DNA of 64,000 bases from Balanoglossus misakiensis (Eukaryota > Hemichordata): contig CM082583.2 in the NCBI GenBank assembly GCA_040954595.2, positions 992,001-1,056,000 of the forward strand. Direction: 5' to 3'. A model generated the notes under the pieces. It ran no database searches and was not told the origin of the DNA. It was given only the letters and a program-made list of their open reading frames with translations. Each line of letters opens with the position of its first letter. Position 1 is the stretch's first letter. The position numbers and the translations under genes are program-made. Below are positions 1 to 11,518 of the stretch, one piece after another.

Positions 1-1606
1 GCTAGTGTCTGTCATGGTGTGCCGGGGATTTAGTCGAGCCAGGCCGTAGGAGATCTGACTTGATCATCGTGGTCAATGTACGCGTGTTTCCGCTCTAAAG
101 TGCCGGGGCTTCAGCTAAACCAGACCGTAGGAAATCCGACGTAATCACCGGTGATAACTTACGCCAGTCTGTGTCATATAGAGCCGGTGCACAAGCCGAG
201 TCACGCCGTAGGAAATCTGACTTGATCAACGTGGTCAATGTATGCCTGTTTCTGCTCTAGAGTGCCGGGGCTTCAGCTGAGCCAGGCCGTAGGAAACCCG
301 ACGTGATTACCGTTGTTAACTTACGCCAGTCTGTGTCCTATATATAGTGCCGGGGCATCAGCCGTGCCAGGCCGAAGGAAATGTGAGTAGATCAACGTGG
401 TCTCTGTACGCGTGTTTCTGCTCTAGAGTGTCGGGGCTTTATCCAAGCCATGCCGTAGAAAATCTGACTTAATCACCGTTGCTAAGATACGCTAGTGTCT
501 GTAATATTGTGACGGAGATTTAGCCGAGCCAGGCCGTAGAAAAATCGACTCGTTCAACGTTACCAGTGTGCAACTGTTTCTGCTCTAGAGTGTCAGGGTT
601 TTAGCCGACTTATGCTGTAGGAAATCTGAGTTGATGAACGGGAATTCAATGTTAGAAAACCCGTGTGGAAAGTATCTCTACCCGTTTGAAACTAAGAAAA
701 GAATTTATTCTTATTTATTTTGTAAAAAAGACAATTTTTCGAAAAAAAGTCGAAAATGGTAATTTTGTCTTGGGTGATTCAAATTATACCACCTTTTCTG
801 GAATTTGCAGCACTTTTTACAAGAGAACGACACTTCATGCTCCATAATATTTCCGAAAACGAAGAAAAGAGTTTATTTTTTATGATTTTTTAAAAATTTA
901 CCATTTTTGTCAAAATATGGCCAAAATGGCTATTTTGTCTTGAATTCCGTCAATATCTCTGCATTTTTGGAGTTGTCGAAAGTTTTAACATACAATCAAC
1001 ATGTCATATATGATCAGGGCACCAAATTCGAAGAACAAAGGTTTTTTTTATTTTTTTTCTAAAAATGACATTTTCAAGGAAAATTTGGTAAAACGCAATT
1101 TTGTCTGCAGTGAGCCATATTAGACTGTCTTTTTTTTGGAATTTGTATCGATATATACATACGAAGAGCATTCTATACTCCATCAGATTTCCGAAAATGT
1201 AGAAAACAGGTATTTTTTGTAATTTTCAAAAATTTTCCATTTTGACCAAATTGTGCTAAAATTGTTATTTTCGTGTTGAATGCCGCCAGTGTCACTGCTT
1301 TTAAAAGTCATAAAAACTTTTAACATACAAGCAATTCTTTATATATGATCAGGTCACCGAATTAAAAAAATAAATAATGTTTTGCCTAAAAATGACCTTT
1401 TTGGTGCAAAAACGAATAAAACGCAATTTTGTATTAAATCAGAATGCATTTTTTATAATCAGCACCATTTTTACATGTAATGGAAATTTCATACATCATC
1501 AGATATCCAAATATAAAAAAAATGATTTAGATTTTAGATGATTGTCCAAAATTAGCTGATATCTAATAAATGTAGTATTGAACCGTTCTGTCCCCCCCCC
1601 CCCCCC
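1..1606 (+). repeat. Satellite unit U0 (left-truncated by window edge)
   Basis: Partial unit containing the end of the GC-rich half (to about 675), the complete AT-rich half and a 15-base poly-C tract (1592-1606). It is of subfamily I: the 11-base CTCATTCAGAG-type segment near 1437 is absent. Confidence 0.95.
676..1591 (+). repeat. AT-rich half, representative copy (~166-bp monomers)
   Basis: The block contains five recognisable diverged monomers. The shared ATTTT(G/C) motif falls at 762, 932, 1098, 1267 and 1426, that is at spacings of 170, 166, 169 and 159. Odd monomers resemble each other more than even ones: TTTCCGAAAATG.AGAAAA recurs in odd monomers, and ATATATGATCAGG in even ones. This gives an alternating dimer of about 332 bp. 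A partial monomer precedes 762 and another follows 1426. The same structure is present in every full unit. Confidence 0.85.
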
Positions 1607-1815
1607 TACATTATATGCGGTACGCCGATGTCAGCTTACCCGGCAGTACTGCAGGCCGTGCCCCCAACTAACGTCGGTGTTTGAAACGCCCTGGTTAAAT
1701 TCGAGCTTTCTCTATAAATTGACAGGCAATAATGCAGTCCTACCCGAACAAATGTCAAGTGTTAAACTGCTGTGACTTTCCCTCTTCGGTTTGCCCGACT
1801 TAGCCAACGTCTTTG
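1607..1815 (+). repeat. Poly-C-proximal spacer of the unit, representative copy
   Basis: About 200 bp separates the poly-C tract from the clear 82-bp monomers. It is present in all units and is the best conserved part. Its end (around 1800-1830, GTACTAGAGTGTCGGG) resembles the 82-bp monomer end CTCTAGAGTGCCGGGG, so the segment is probably one or two strongly diverged monomers rather than unique DNA. Confidence 0.6.
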
Positions 1816-2690
1816 TACTAGAGTGTCGGGTCTTTTGCAGAGCCGGGCCGAAGGAAATCCGACTTGATCACCGTTGCTAACGAACGCTAGTGTCTATCAT
1901 GGTGTGCCGGGGTTTTAGTCGAGCCAGGCCGTAGGAGATCTGACTTGATCATCGTGGTCAATGTACGCGTGTTTCCGCTCTAAAGTACCGGGGCTTCAGG
2001 TAAACCAGGCCGTAGGAAATCCGACGTAATCACCGTTGATAACTTACGCCAGTCTGTGTCATATAGAGCCGGTGCACCAGCCGAGTCACGCCGTAGGAAA
2101 TCTGACTTGATCAACGTGGTCAATGTACGCCTGTTTCTGCTCTAGAGTGCCGGGGCTTCAGCTGAGCCAGGCAGTAGGAAACCCGACGTGATTACCGTTG
2201 TTAACTTACGCCAGTCTGTGTCATATATATAGTGCCGGGGCATCAGCCGTGCCAGGCCGAAGGAAATGTGAGTAGATCAACGTGGTCTCTGTACGCGTGT
2301 TTCTGCTCTAGAGTGCCAGGGCAGGGCTTTAGCCAAGCCATGCCGTAGGAAATCTGACTTGATCAACGTTGCAACAAACGCTAGTGTCTGTCATAGTGTG
2401 CCGGGGTTTTAGTCGAGCCAAGCCGTAGGAGATCAGACTTGATCAACGTGGTCTCTGCACGCGTGTTTCTGCTCTAGAGTGCCGGGGCTTTATCCAAGCC
2501 ATGCCGTAGAAAATCTGACTTGATCACCGTTGCTAACGTACGCTAGTGTCTGTCATATTGTGACGGAGATTTAGCCGAGCAAGGCCATAGAAAAATCGAC
2601 TTGTTCAACGTTACCAGTGTGCAACTGTTTCTGCTCTAGAGTGTCAGGGTTTTAGCCGACTTATGCTGTAGGAAATCTGAGTTGATGAAC
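1816..2690 (+). repeat. GC-rich half, representative copy (~82-bp monomers)
   Basis: About eleven monomers are marked by GCCGTAGG-like motifs near 1846, 1928, 2010, 2092, 2171, 2255, 2343, 2423, 2503, 2584 and 2666, a spacing of 80-88 bp. Two types alternate. One ends TGTTTCTGCTCTAGAGTGCC, the other contains ACGCTAGTGTCTGTCAT. The effective repeat is therefore a dimer of about 163 bp. Confidence 0.9.
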
Positions 2691-3653
2691 GGGAATTCAA
2701 TGTTAGAAAACCCTTGTGGAAAGTATCTCTACCCGTTTGAAACTAAGAAAAGAATTTATTCTTATTTATTTAGTAAAAAAGACAATTTTTCGAAAAAAAG
2801 TCGAAAATGGTAATTTTGTCTTGGGTGATTCAAATTATACCGCCTTTTCTGGAATTTGCTGCACTTCTTACAAGAGAACGACACTTCATGCTCCATAATA
2901 TTTCGGAAAATGAAGAAAAGAGTTATGTTTTTATGATTTTTTAAAAATTTACCATTTTTGTCAAAATATGGCCAAAATGGCTATTTTTTCTTGAATTCCG
3001 TCAATATCTCTGCATTTTTGGAGTGGTCGAAAGTTTTAACATATAATCAACATGTCATATATGATCAGGGCACCAAATTCGAAGAACAAAGGTTTTTTTA
3101 TTTTTTTCTCTAAAAATGACATTTTCAAGGAAAATTTGGTAAAACGCAATTTTGTCTGCAGTGAGCCAAATTGGCCGTTTTTTGTGGAATTTGTATCGAT
3201 ATATATATACGAAGAGCATTCTATACTCCGTCAGATTTCCGAAAATGTAGAAAACAGGTATTTTTTATAATTTTCAAAAATTTACGATTTTGACCAAATT
3301 GTGGCTAAAATTTTTATTTTCGTGTTGAATGCGGCCAGTGTCACTGCTTTTAAAAGTCATAAAATGTTTTAACATACAAGCAATTGTTTATATATGATCA
3401 GGTCACCGAATTAAAAAAATAAAGAATGTTTTGCCTAAAGTTGACCTTTTTGGTGCAAAAACGAATAAAACGCAATTTTGTATTAAATCAGAGTGCATTT
3501 TTTATAATCAGCACCATTTTTACATATAATGGAAATTTCATACATCATCAGATATCCAAATATGAAAAAATGATTTAGATTTTAGATGATTGTCCTTAAT
3601 TAGCTGATATCTAATAAATGTAGTATTGAACCGTTCTGCCCCCCCCCCCCCCC

Positions 3654-5697
3654 TACATTATATGCGGTACGCCGATGTCAGCTTACCCGGCAGTACTGCA
3701 GGCCGTGCCCCCAATTAACGTCAGTGTTTGAAACGCCCTGGTTAAATTCGGGCTTTCTCTATAAATTGACAGGCAATAATGCAGTCCTACCCGAACAAAT
3801 GTCGAGTGTTGACCCGCTGTGACTTTCCCTCTTCGGTTTGCCCGACTTAGCCAACGTCTTTGTACTAGAGTGTCGGGTCTTTTGCAGAGCCAGGCCGAAG
3901 GAAATCCGACTTGATCACCGTTGCTAACGAACGCTAGTGTCTGTCATGGTGTGCCGGGGTTTTAGTCGAGCCAGGCCGTAGGAGATCTGACTTGATCATC
4001 GTGGTCAATGTACGCGTGTTTCCGCTCTAAAGTGCCGGGGCTTCAGCTAAACCAGGCCGTAGGAAATCCGACGTAATCACCGTTGATAACTTACGCCAGT
4101 CTGTGTCATATAGAGCCGGTGCACCAGCCGAGTTACGCCGTAGGAAATCTGACTTGATCAACGTGGTCAATGTACGCCTGTTTTTGCTCTAGAGTGCCGG
4201 GGCTTCAGCTGAGCCAGGCCGTAGGAAACCCGACGTGATTACCGTTGTTAACTTACGCCAGTCTGTGTCCTATATATAGTGCCGGGGCATCAGCCGTGCC
4301 AGGCCGAAGGAAATGTGAGTAGATCAACGTGGTCTCTGTACGCGTGTTTCTGCTCTAGAGTGCCAGGGCTTTAGCCAAGCCATGCCGTAGGAAATCTGAC
4401 TTGATCAACGTTGCTAACGAACGCTAGTGTCTGTCATAGTGTGCCGGGGTTTTAGTCGAGCCAAGCCGTAGGAGATCAGACTTGATAAACGTGGTCTCTG
4501 TACGCGTGTTTCTGCTCTAGAGTGCCGGGGCTTTATCCAAGCCATGCCGTAGAAAATCTGACTTGATCACCGTTGCTAACGTACGCTAGTGTCTGTCATA
4601 TTGTGACGGACATTTAGCGGAGCCAGGCCGTAGAAAAATCGACTTGTTCAACGTTACCAGTGTGCAACTGTTTCTGCTCTAGAGTGTCAGGGTTTTAGCC
4701 GACTTATGCTGTAGCAAATCTGAGTTGATGAACGGGAATTCAATGTTAGAAAACCCGTGTGGAAAGTATCTCTACCCGTTTGAAACTAAGAAAAGAATTT
4801 ACTCTTATCTATTTTGTAAAAAAGACAATTTTTCGAAAACAAGTCGAAAATGGTAATTTTGTCTTGGGTGATTTTAATTATACCGCCTTTTCTGGAATTT
4901 GCAGCACTTTTTACAAGAGAACGACACTTCATGCTCCATAATATTTCCGAAAAAATAAGAAAAGAGTTAATTTTTTATGATTTTTTAAAAATTTACCATC
5001 TTTGTCAAAATATGGCCAAAATGGCTATTTTTTCTTGAATTCCGTCAATATCTCTGCATTTTTGGAGTGGTCGAAAGTCTTAATATACAATCAACATGTC
5101 ATATATGATCAGGGCACCAAATTCGAAGAACAAAGGTTTTTTTTTATTTTTTTTTCTAAAAATGACATTTTCAAGGAAAATTTGGTAAAACGCAATTTTG
5201 TCTGCAGTGAGCCAAATTAGACGGTCTTTTGTGGAATTTGTATCGATATATACATGCGAAGAGCATTCTATACTCCATCAGATTTCCGAAAATGTAGAAA
5301 ACAGGTATTTTTTGTAATTTTGAAAAATTTACCATTTTGACCAAATTGTGGCTACAATTGTTATTTTCGTGTTGAATGCCGCCAGTGTCACTGCTTTTAA
5401 AAGTCATAAAAACTTTTAACATACAAGCAATTGTTTATATATGATCAGGTCACCGAATTAAAAAAATAAAGAATGTTTTGCCTAAAAATGACCTTTTTGG
5501 TGCAAAAACGAATAAAACGCAATTTTGTATTGAATCAGAATGCATTTTTTATAATCAGCACCATTTTTACATATAATGGAAATTTCATACATCATCAGAT
5601 ATCCAAATATGAAAAAATGATTTAGATTTTAGATGATTGTCCAAAATTAGTTGATATCTAATAAATGTAGTATTGAACCATTCTGTTCCCCCCCCCC
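3654..5697 (+). repeat. Satellite unit U2 (2044 bp)
   Basis: Complete subfamily I unit ending in a 10-base poly-C tract. It shares small variants with U4, such as GACGGACATTTAGCGG in the GC half and AAAAAATAAGAAAAG in the AT half, so U2 and U4 are closer to each other than to U1 or U3. Confidence 0.95.
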
Positions 5698-7650
5698 TAC
5701 ATTATATGCGGTACGCCGATGTCAGCTTACCCGGCAGTACTGCAGGCCGTGCCCCCAACTAACGTCGGTGTTTGAAACGCCCTGGTTAATTTCGGGCTTT
5801 CTCTATAAATTGACAGGCAATAATGCAGTCCTACCCGAACAAATGTCAAGTGTTGAACCGCTGTGACTTTCCCTCTTCGGTTTGCCCGACTTAGCCAACG
5901 TCTTTGTACTAGAGTGTCGGGTCTTTTGCAGAGCCAGGCCGAAGGAAATCCGACTTGATCACCGTTGCTAACGAACGCTAGTGTCTGTCATGGTGTGCCG
6001 GGGTTTTAGTCGAGCCAGGCCGTAGGAGATCTGACTTGATCATCGTGGTCAATGTACGCGTGTTTCCGCTCTAAAGTGCCGGGGCTTCAGCTAAACCAGG
6101 CCGTAGGAAATCCGACGTAATCACTGTTGATAACTTACGCCAGTCTGTGTCATATAGAGCCGGTGCACCAGCCGAGTCACGCCGTAGGAAATCTGACTTG
6201 ATCAACGTGGTCAATGTACGCCTGTTTCTGCTCTAGAGTGCCGGGGCATCAGCCGTGCCAGGCCGAAGGAAATGTGAGTAGATCAACGTGGTCTCTGTAC
6301 GCGTGTTTCTGCTCTAGAGTGCCAGGACTTTAGCCAAGCCATGCCGTAGGAAATCTGACTTGATCAACGTTGCTAACGAACGCTAGTGTCTGTCAAAGTG
6401 TGCCATGGTTTTAGTCGAGCCAAGCGGTAGGAGATCAGACTTGATCGTCTCTGTACGCGTGTTTCTGCTCTAGAGTGCCGGGGCTTTATCCAAGCCATGC
6501 CGTAGAAAATCTGACTTGATCACCGTTGCTAACGTACGCTAGTGTCTGTCATATTGTGACGGTGATTTAGCAGAGCCAGGCCGTAGAAAAATCGACATGT
6601 TCAACGTTACCAGTGTGCAACTGTTTCTGCTCTAGAGTGTCAGGGTTTTAGCCGACTTATGATGTAGGAAATCTGATTTGATGAATGGGAATTCAATGTT
6701 AGAAAACCCGTGTGGAAAGTATCTCTACCCGTTTGAAACTAAGAAAAGAATTTATTCTTATTTATTTTGTAAAAAAGACAATTTTTCGAAAAAAAGTCGA
6801 AAATGGTAATTTTGTCTTGGGTGATTCAAATTATACCGCCTTTTCTGGAATTTGCTGCACTTCTTACAAGAGAACGACACTTCATGCTCCATAATATTTC
6901 GGAAAATGAAGAAAAGAGTTATTTTTTTATGATTTTTTAAAAATTTACCATTTTTGTCAAAATATGGCCAAAATGGCTATTTTGTCTTGAATTCCGTCAA
7001 TATATCTGCATTTTTGGAGTGGTCGAAAGTTTTAACATACAATCAACATGTCATATATGATCAGGGCACCAAATTCGAAGAACAAAGGTTTTTTTATTTT
7101 TTTTCTTCTAAAAATGACATTTTCAAGGAAAATTTGGTAAAACTCAATTTTGTCTGCAGTGAGCCAAATTAGACGGTCTTTTGTGGAATTTGTATCGATA
7201 TATACATACGAAGAGCATTCTATACTCCATCAGATTTCCGAAAATGTAGAAAACAGGTATTTTTTTGTAATTTTCAAAAATTTACCATTTTGACCAAATT
7301 GTGGCTAAAATTGTTATTTTCGTGTTGAATGCCGCCAGTGTCACTGCTTTTAAAAGTCATAAAAACTTTTAACATACAAGCAATTGTTTATATATGATCA
7401 GGTCACCGAATTAAAAAAATAAAGAATGTTTTGCCTATAAATGACCTTTTTGATGCAAAAACGAATAAAACGCAATTTTGTATTAAATCAGAATGCATTT
7501 TTTATAATCAGCACCATTTTTACATGTAATGGAAATTTAATACATCATCAGATATCCAAATATGAAAAAATGATTTAGATTTTAGATGATTGTCCAAAAT
7601 TAGCTGATATGTAATAAATGTAGTATTGAACCGTTCTGTTCCCCCCCCCC
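5698..7650 (+). repeat. Satellite unit U3 (1953 bp, internal deletion)
   Basis: Subfamily I unit about 94 bp short. One ~82-bp GC monomer is missing near 6240 (GTGCCGGGG runs directly into CATCAGCCG), and a few bases are lost near 6445. Confidence 0.95.
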
Positions 7651-9694
7651 TACATTATATGCGGTACGCCGATGTCAGCTTTCCCGGCAGTACTGCAGGC
7701 CGTGCCCCCAACTAACGTCGGTGTTTGAAACGCCCTGGTTAAATTCGGGCTTTCTCTATAAATTGACAGGCAATAATGCAGTCCTACTGGAACAAATGTC
7801 AAGTGTTGAACCGTTGTGACTTTCCCTGTTCGGTTTGCCCGACTTAGCCAACGTCTTTGTACTAGAGTGTCGGGTCTTTTGCAGAGCCAGGCCGAAGGAA
7901 ATCCGACTTGATCACCGTTGCTAACGAACGCTAGTGTCTGTCATGGTGTGCCGGGGTTTTAGTCGAGCCAGGCCGTAGGAGATCTGACTTGATCATCGTG
8001 GTCAATGTACGCGTGTTTCCGCTCTAAAGTGCCGGGGCTTCAGCTAAACCAGGCCGTAGGAAATCCGACGTAATCACCGTTGATAACTTGCGCCAGTCTG
8101 TGTCATATAGAGCCGGTGCACCAGCCGAGTCACGCCGTAGGAAATCTGACTTGATCAACGTGGTCAATGTACGCCTGTTTCTGCTCTAGAATGCCGGGGC
8201 TTCAGCTGAGCCAGGCCGTAGGAAACCCGACGTGATTACCGTTGTTAACTTACGCCAGTCTGTGTCCTATATATAGTGCCGGGGCATCAGCCGTGCCAGG
8301 CCGAAGGAAATGTGAGTAGATCAACGTGGTCTCTGTACGCGTGTTTCTGCTCTAGAGTGCCAGGGCTTTAGCCAAGCCATGCCGTAGGAAATCTGACTTG
8401 ATCAACGTTGCTAACGAACGCTAGTGTCTGTCATAGTGTGCCGGGGTTTTAGTCGAGCCAAGCCGTAGGAGATCAGACTTGATCAACGTGGTCTCTGTAC
8501 GCGTGTTTATGCTCTAGAGTGCCGGGGCTTTATCCAAGCCATGCCGTAGAAAATCTGACTTGATCACCGTTGCTAACGTACGCTAGTGTCTGTCATATTG
8601 TGACGGACATTTAGCGGAGCCAGGCCGTAGAAAAATCGACTTGTTCAACGTTACCAGTGTGCAACTGTTTCTGCTCTAGAGTGTCAAGGTTTTAGCCGAC
8701 TTATGCTGTAGGAAATCTGAGTTGATGAACGGGAATTCAATGTTAGAAAACCCGTGTGGAAAGTATCTCTACCCGATTGAAACTAAGAAAAGAATTTATT
8801 CTTATTTATTTTGTAAAAAAGACAATTTTTCGAAAACAAGTCGAAAATGGTAATTTTGTCTTGGGTGATTTAAATTATACTGCCTTTTCTGGAATTTGCA
8901 GCACTTTTTACAAGAGAACGACACTTCATGCTCCATAATATTTCCGAAAAAATAAGAAAAGAGTTAATTTTTTATGATTTTTTAAAAATTTACCATTTTT
9001 GTCAAAATATGGCCAAAATGGCTATTTTTTCTTGAATTCCGTCAATATCTCTGCATTTTTGGAGTGGTCGAAAGTCTTAATATACAATCAACATGTCATA
9101 TATGATCAGGGCACCAAATACGAAGAACAAAGGTTTTTTAATTTTTTTTTCTAAAAATGACATTTTCGAGGAAAATTTGGTAAACGCAATTTTGTCTGCA
9201 GTGAGCCAAATTAGACGGTCTTTTGTGGAATTTGTATCGATATATACATACGAAGAGCATTCTATACTCCATCAGATTTCCGAAAATGTAGAAAACAGGT
9301 ATTTTTTGTAATTTTCAAAAATTTACCATTTTGACCAAATTGTGGCTACAATTGTTATTTTCGTGTTGAATGCCGCCAGTGTCACTGCTTTTAAAAGTCA
9401 TAAAAACTTTTAACATACAAGCAATTGTTTATATATGATCAGGTCACCGAATTAAAAAAATAAAGAATGTTTTGCCTAAAAATGACCTTTTTGGTGCAAA
9501 AACGAATAAAACGCAATTTTGTATTAAATCAGAATGCATTTTTTATAATCAGCACCATTTTTACATGTAATGGAAATTTAATACATCATCAGATATCCAA
9601 ATATGAAAAAAATGATTTAGATTTTAGATGATTGTCCAAAATTAGCTGATATCTAATAAATGTAGTATTGAACCGTTCTGTTCCCCCCCCCCCC
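7651..9694 (+). repeat. Satellite unit U4 (2044 bp)
   Basis: Complete subfamily I unit with a 12-base poly-C tract. The unit following it shares its ACCCGATTGA variant near 8771. Confidence 0.95.
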
Positions 9695-11518
9695 TACATT
9701 ATATGCGGTACGCCGATGTCAGCTTACCCGGCAGTACTGCAGGCCGTGCCCCCAACTAACGTCGGTGTTTGAAACGCCCTGGTTAAATTCGGGCTTTCTC
9801 TATAAATTGACAGGCAATAATGCAGTCCTACCGGAACAAATGTCGAGTGTTGACCCGCTGTGACTTTCCCTCTTCGGTTTGCCCGACTTAGCCAACGTCT
9901 TTGTACTAGAGTGTCGGGTCTTTTGCAGAGCCAGGCCGAAGGAAATCCGACTTGATCACCGTTGCTAACGAACGCTAGTGTCTGTCATGGTGTGCCGGGG
10001 TTTTAGTCGGGCCAGGCCGTAGGAGATCTGACTTGATCATCGTGGTCAATGTACGCGTGTTTTCGCTCTAAAGTGCCGGGGCTTCAGCTAAACCAGGCCG
10101 TAGTACATCCGCCGTAATCACCGTTGATAACTTACGCCAGTCTGTGTCATATAGAGCCGGTGCACCAGCCGAGTCACGCCGTAGGAAATCTGACTTGATC
10201 AACGTGGTCAATGTACGCCTGTTTCTGCTCTAGAATGCCGGGGCTTCAGCTGAGCCAGGCCGTAGGAAACCCGACGTGATTACCGTTGTTAACTTACGCC
10301 AGTCTGTGTCCTATATATAGTGCCGGGGCATCAGCCGTGCCAGGCCGAAGGAAATGTGAGTAGATCAACGTGGTCTCTGTACGCGTGTTTCTGCTCTAGA
10401 GTGCCAGGGCTTTAGCCAAGCCATGCCGTAGGAAATCTGACTTGATCAACGTTGCTAACGAACGCTAGTGTCTGTCATAGTGTGCCGGGGTTTTAGTCGA
10501 GCCAAGCCGTAGGAGATCAGACTTGATCAACGTGGTCTCTGTACGCGTGTTTCTGCTCTAGAGTGCCGGGGCTTTATCCAAGCCATGCCGTAGAAAATCT
10601 GACTTGATCACCGTTGCTAACGTACGCTAGTGTCTGTCATATTGTGACGGACATTTAGCGGAGCCAGGCCGTAGAAAAATCGACTTGTTCAACGTTACCA
10701 GTGTGCAACTGTTTCTGCTCTAGAGTGTCAGGGTTTTAGCCGACTTATGCTGTAGGAAATCTGAGTTGATGAACGGGAATTCAATGTTAGAAAACCCGTG
10801 TGGAAAGTATCTCTACCCGATTGANNNNNNNNNNNNNNNNNNNNNNNNNNNNNNNNNNNNNNNNNNNNNNNNNNNNNNNNNNNNNNNNNNNNNNNNNNNN
10901 NNNNNNNNNNNNNNNNNNNNNNNNCACCACATTTGAAGAACAAAGGTTTTTTTATTTTTTTTTCTAAAAATGACATTTTCAAGGAAAATTTGGTAAAACG
11001 CAATTTTGTCTGCAGTGAGCCTAATTAGACGGTCTTTTGTGGAATTTGTATCGATATATACATACGAAGAGCATTCTATACTCCATCAGATTTCCAAAAA
11101 TGTAGAAAACAGGTATTTTTTGTAATTTTCAAAAATTTACCATTTTGACCAAATTGTGGCTAAAATTGTTATTTTCGTGTTGAATGCCGCCAGTGTCACT
11201 GCTTTTAAAAGTCATAAAAACTTTTAACATACAAGCAATTGTTTATATATGATCAGGTCACCGAATTAAAAAAATAAAGAATGTTTTGCCTAAAAATGAC
11301 CTTTTTGGTGCAAAAACGAATAAAACGCAATTTTGTATTAAATCAGCTCATTCAGAGTGCATTTTTATAATCAGCACCATTTTTACATATAATGGAAATT
11401 TCATACATCATCAGATATCCAAATATGAAAAGATGATTTAGATTTTAGATGATTGTCCAAAATTAGCTGATATCTGATAAATGTAGTATTGAACCGTTCT
11501 GTTTCTCCCCCCCCCCCC
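9695..11518 (+). repeat. Satellite unit U5 (interrupted by assembly gap)
   Basis: The apparent length of 1824 bp includes 100 N. Aligned to U4, the sequence lost runs from about 8778 to 9110, which is ~330 bp, so the real unit is probably about 2.05 kb. The last AT monomer has the CTCATTCAGAG segment (subfamily II) while its 5' part resembles U4, so it is a transition unit. Confidence 0.9.
10825..10924. other. Assembly gap (100 N)
   Basis: Run of exactly 100 N, the usual placeholder for a gap of unknown size. It falls in the AT-rich half, inside the first 332-bp dimer. Comparison with neighbouring units predicts about 330 bp of missing sequence if the unit is of standard length. Confidence 0.99.

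Larger units (their letters stand above)
1607..3653 (+). repeat. Satellite unit U1 (2047 bp)
   Basis: Complete standard-length unit of subfamily I, which lacks the CTCATTCAGAG segment in the last AT monomer. It ends in a 15-base poly-C tract. Confidence 0.95.

Noticed and set aside
1578-1775. Frames of ~65 codons starting at the poly-C tract and repeated in many units
   Set aside because: The reading frame depends on the poly-C length, which varies from unit to unit, so it cannot be a maintained gene.
1816-2690. CRISPR-like array of ~82-bp repeats
   Set aside because: Monomers are contiguous and diverged with no unique spacers, and the context is eukaryotic satellite DNA.
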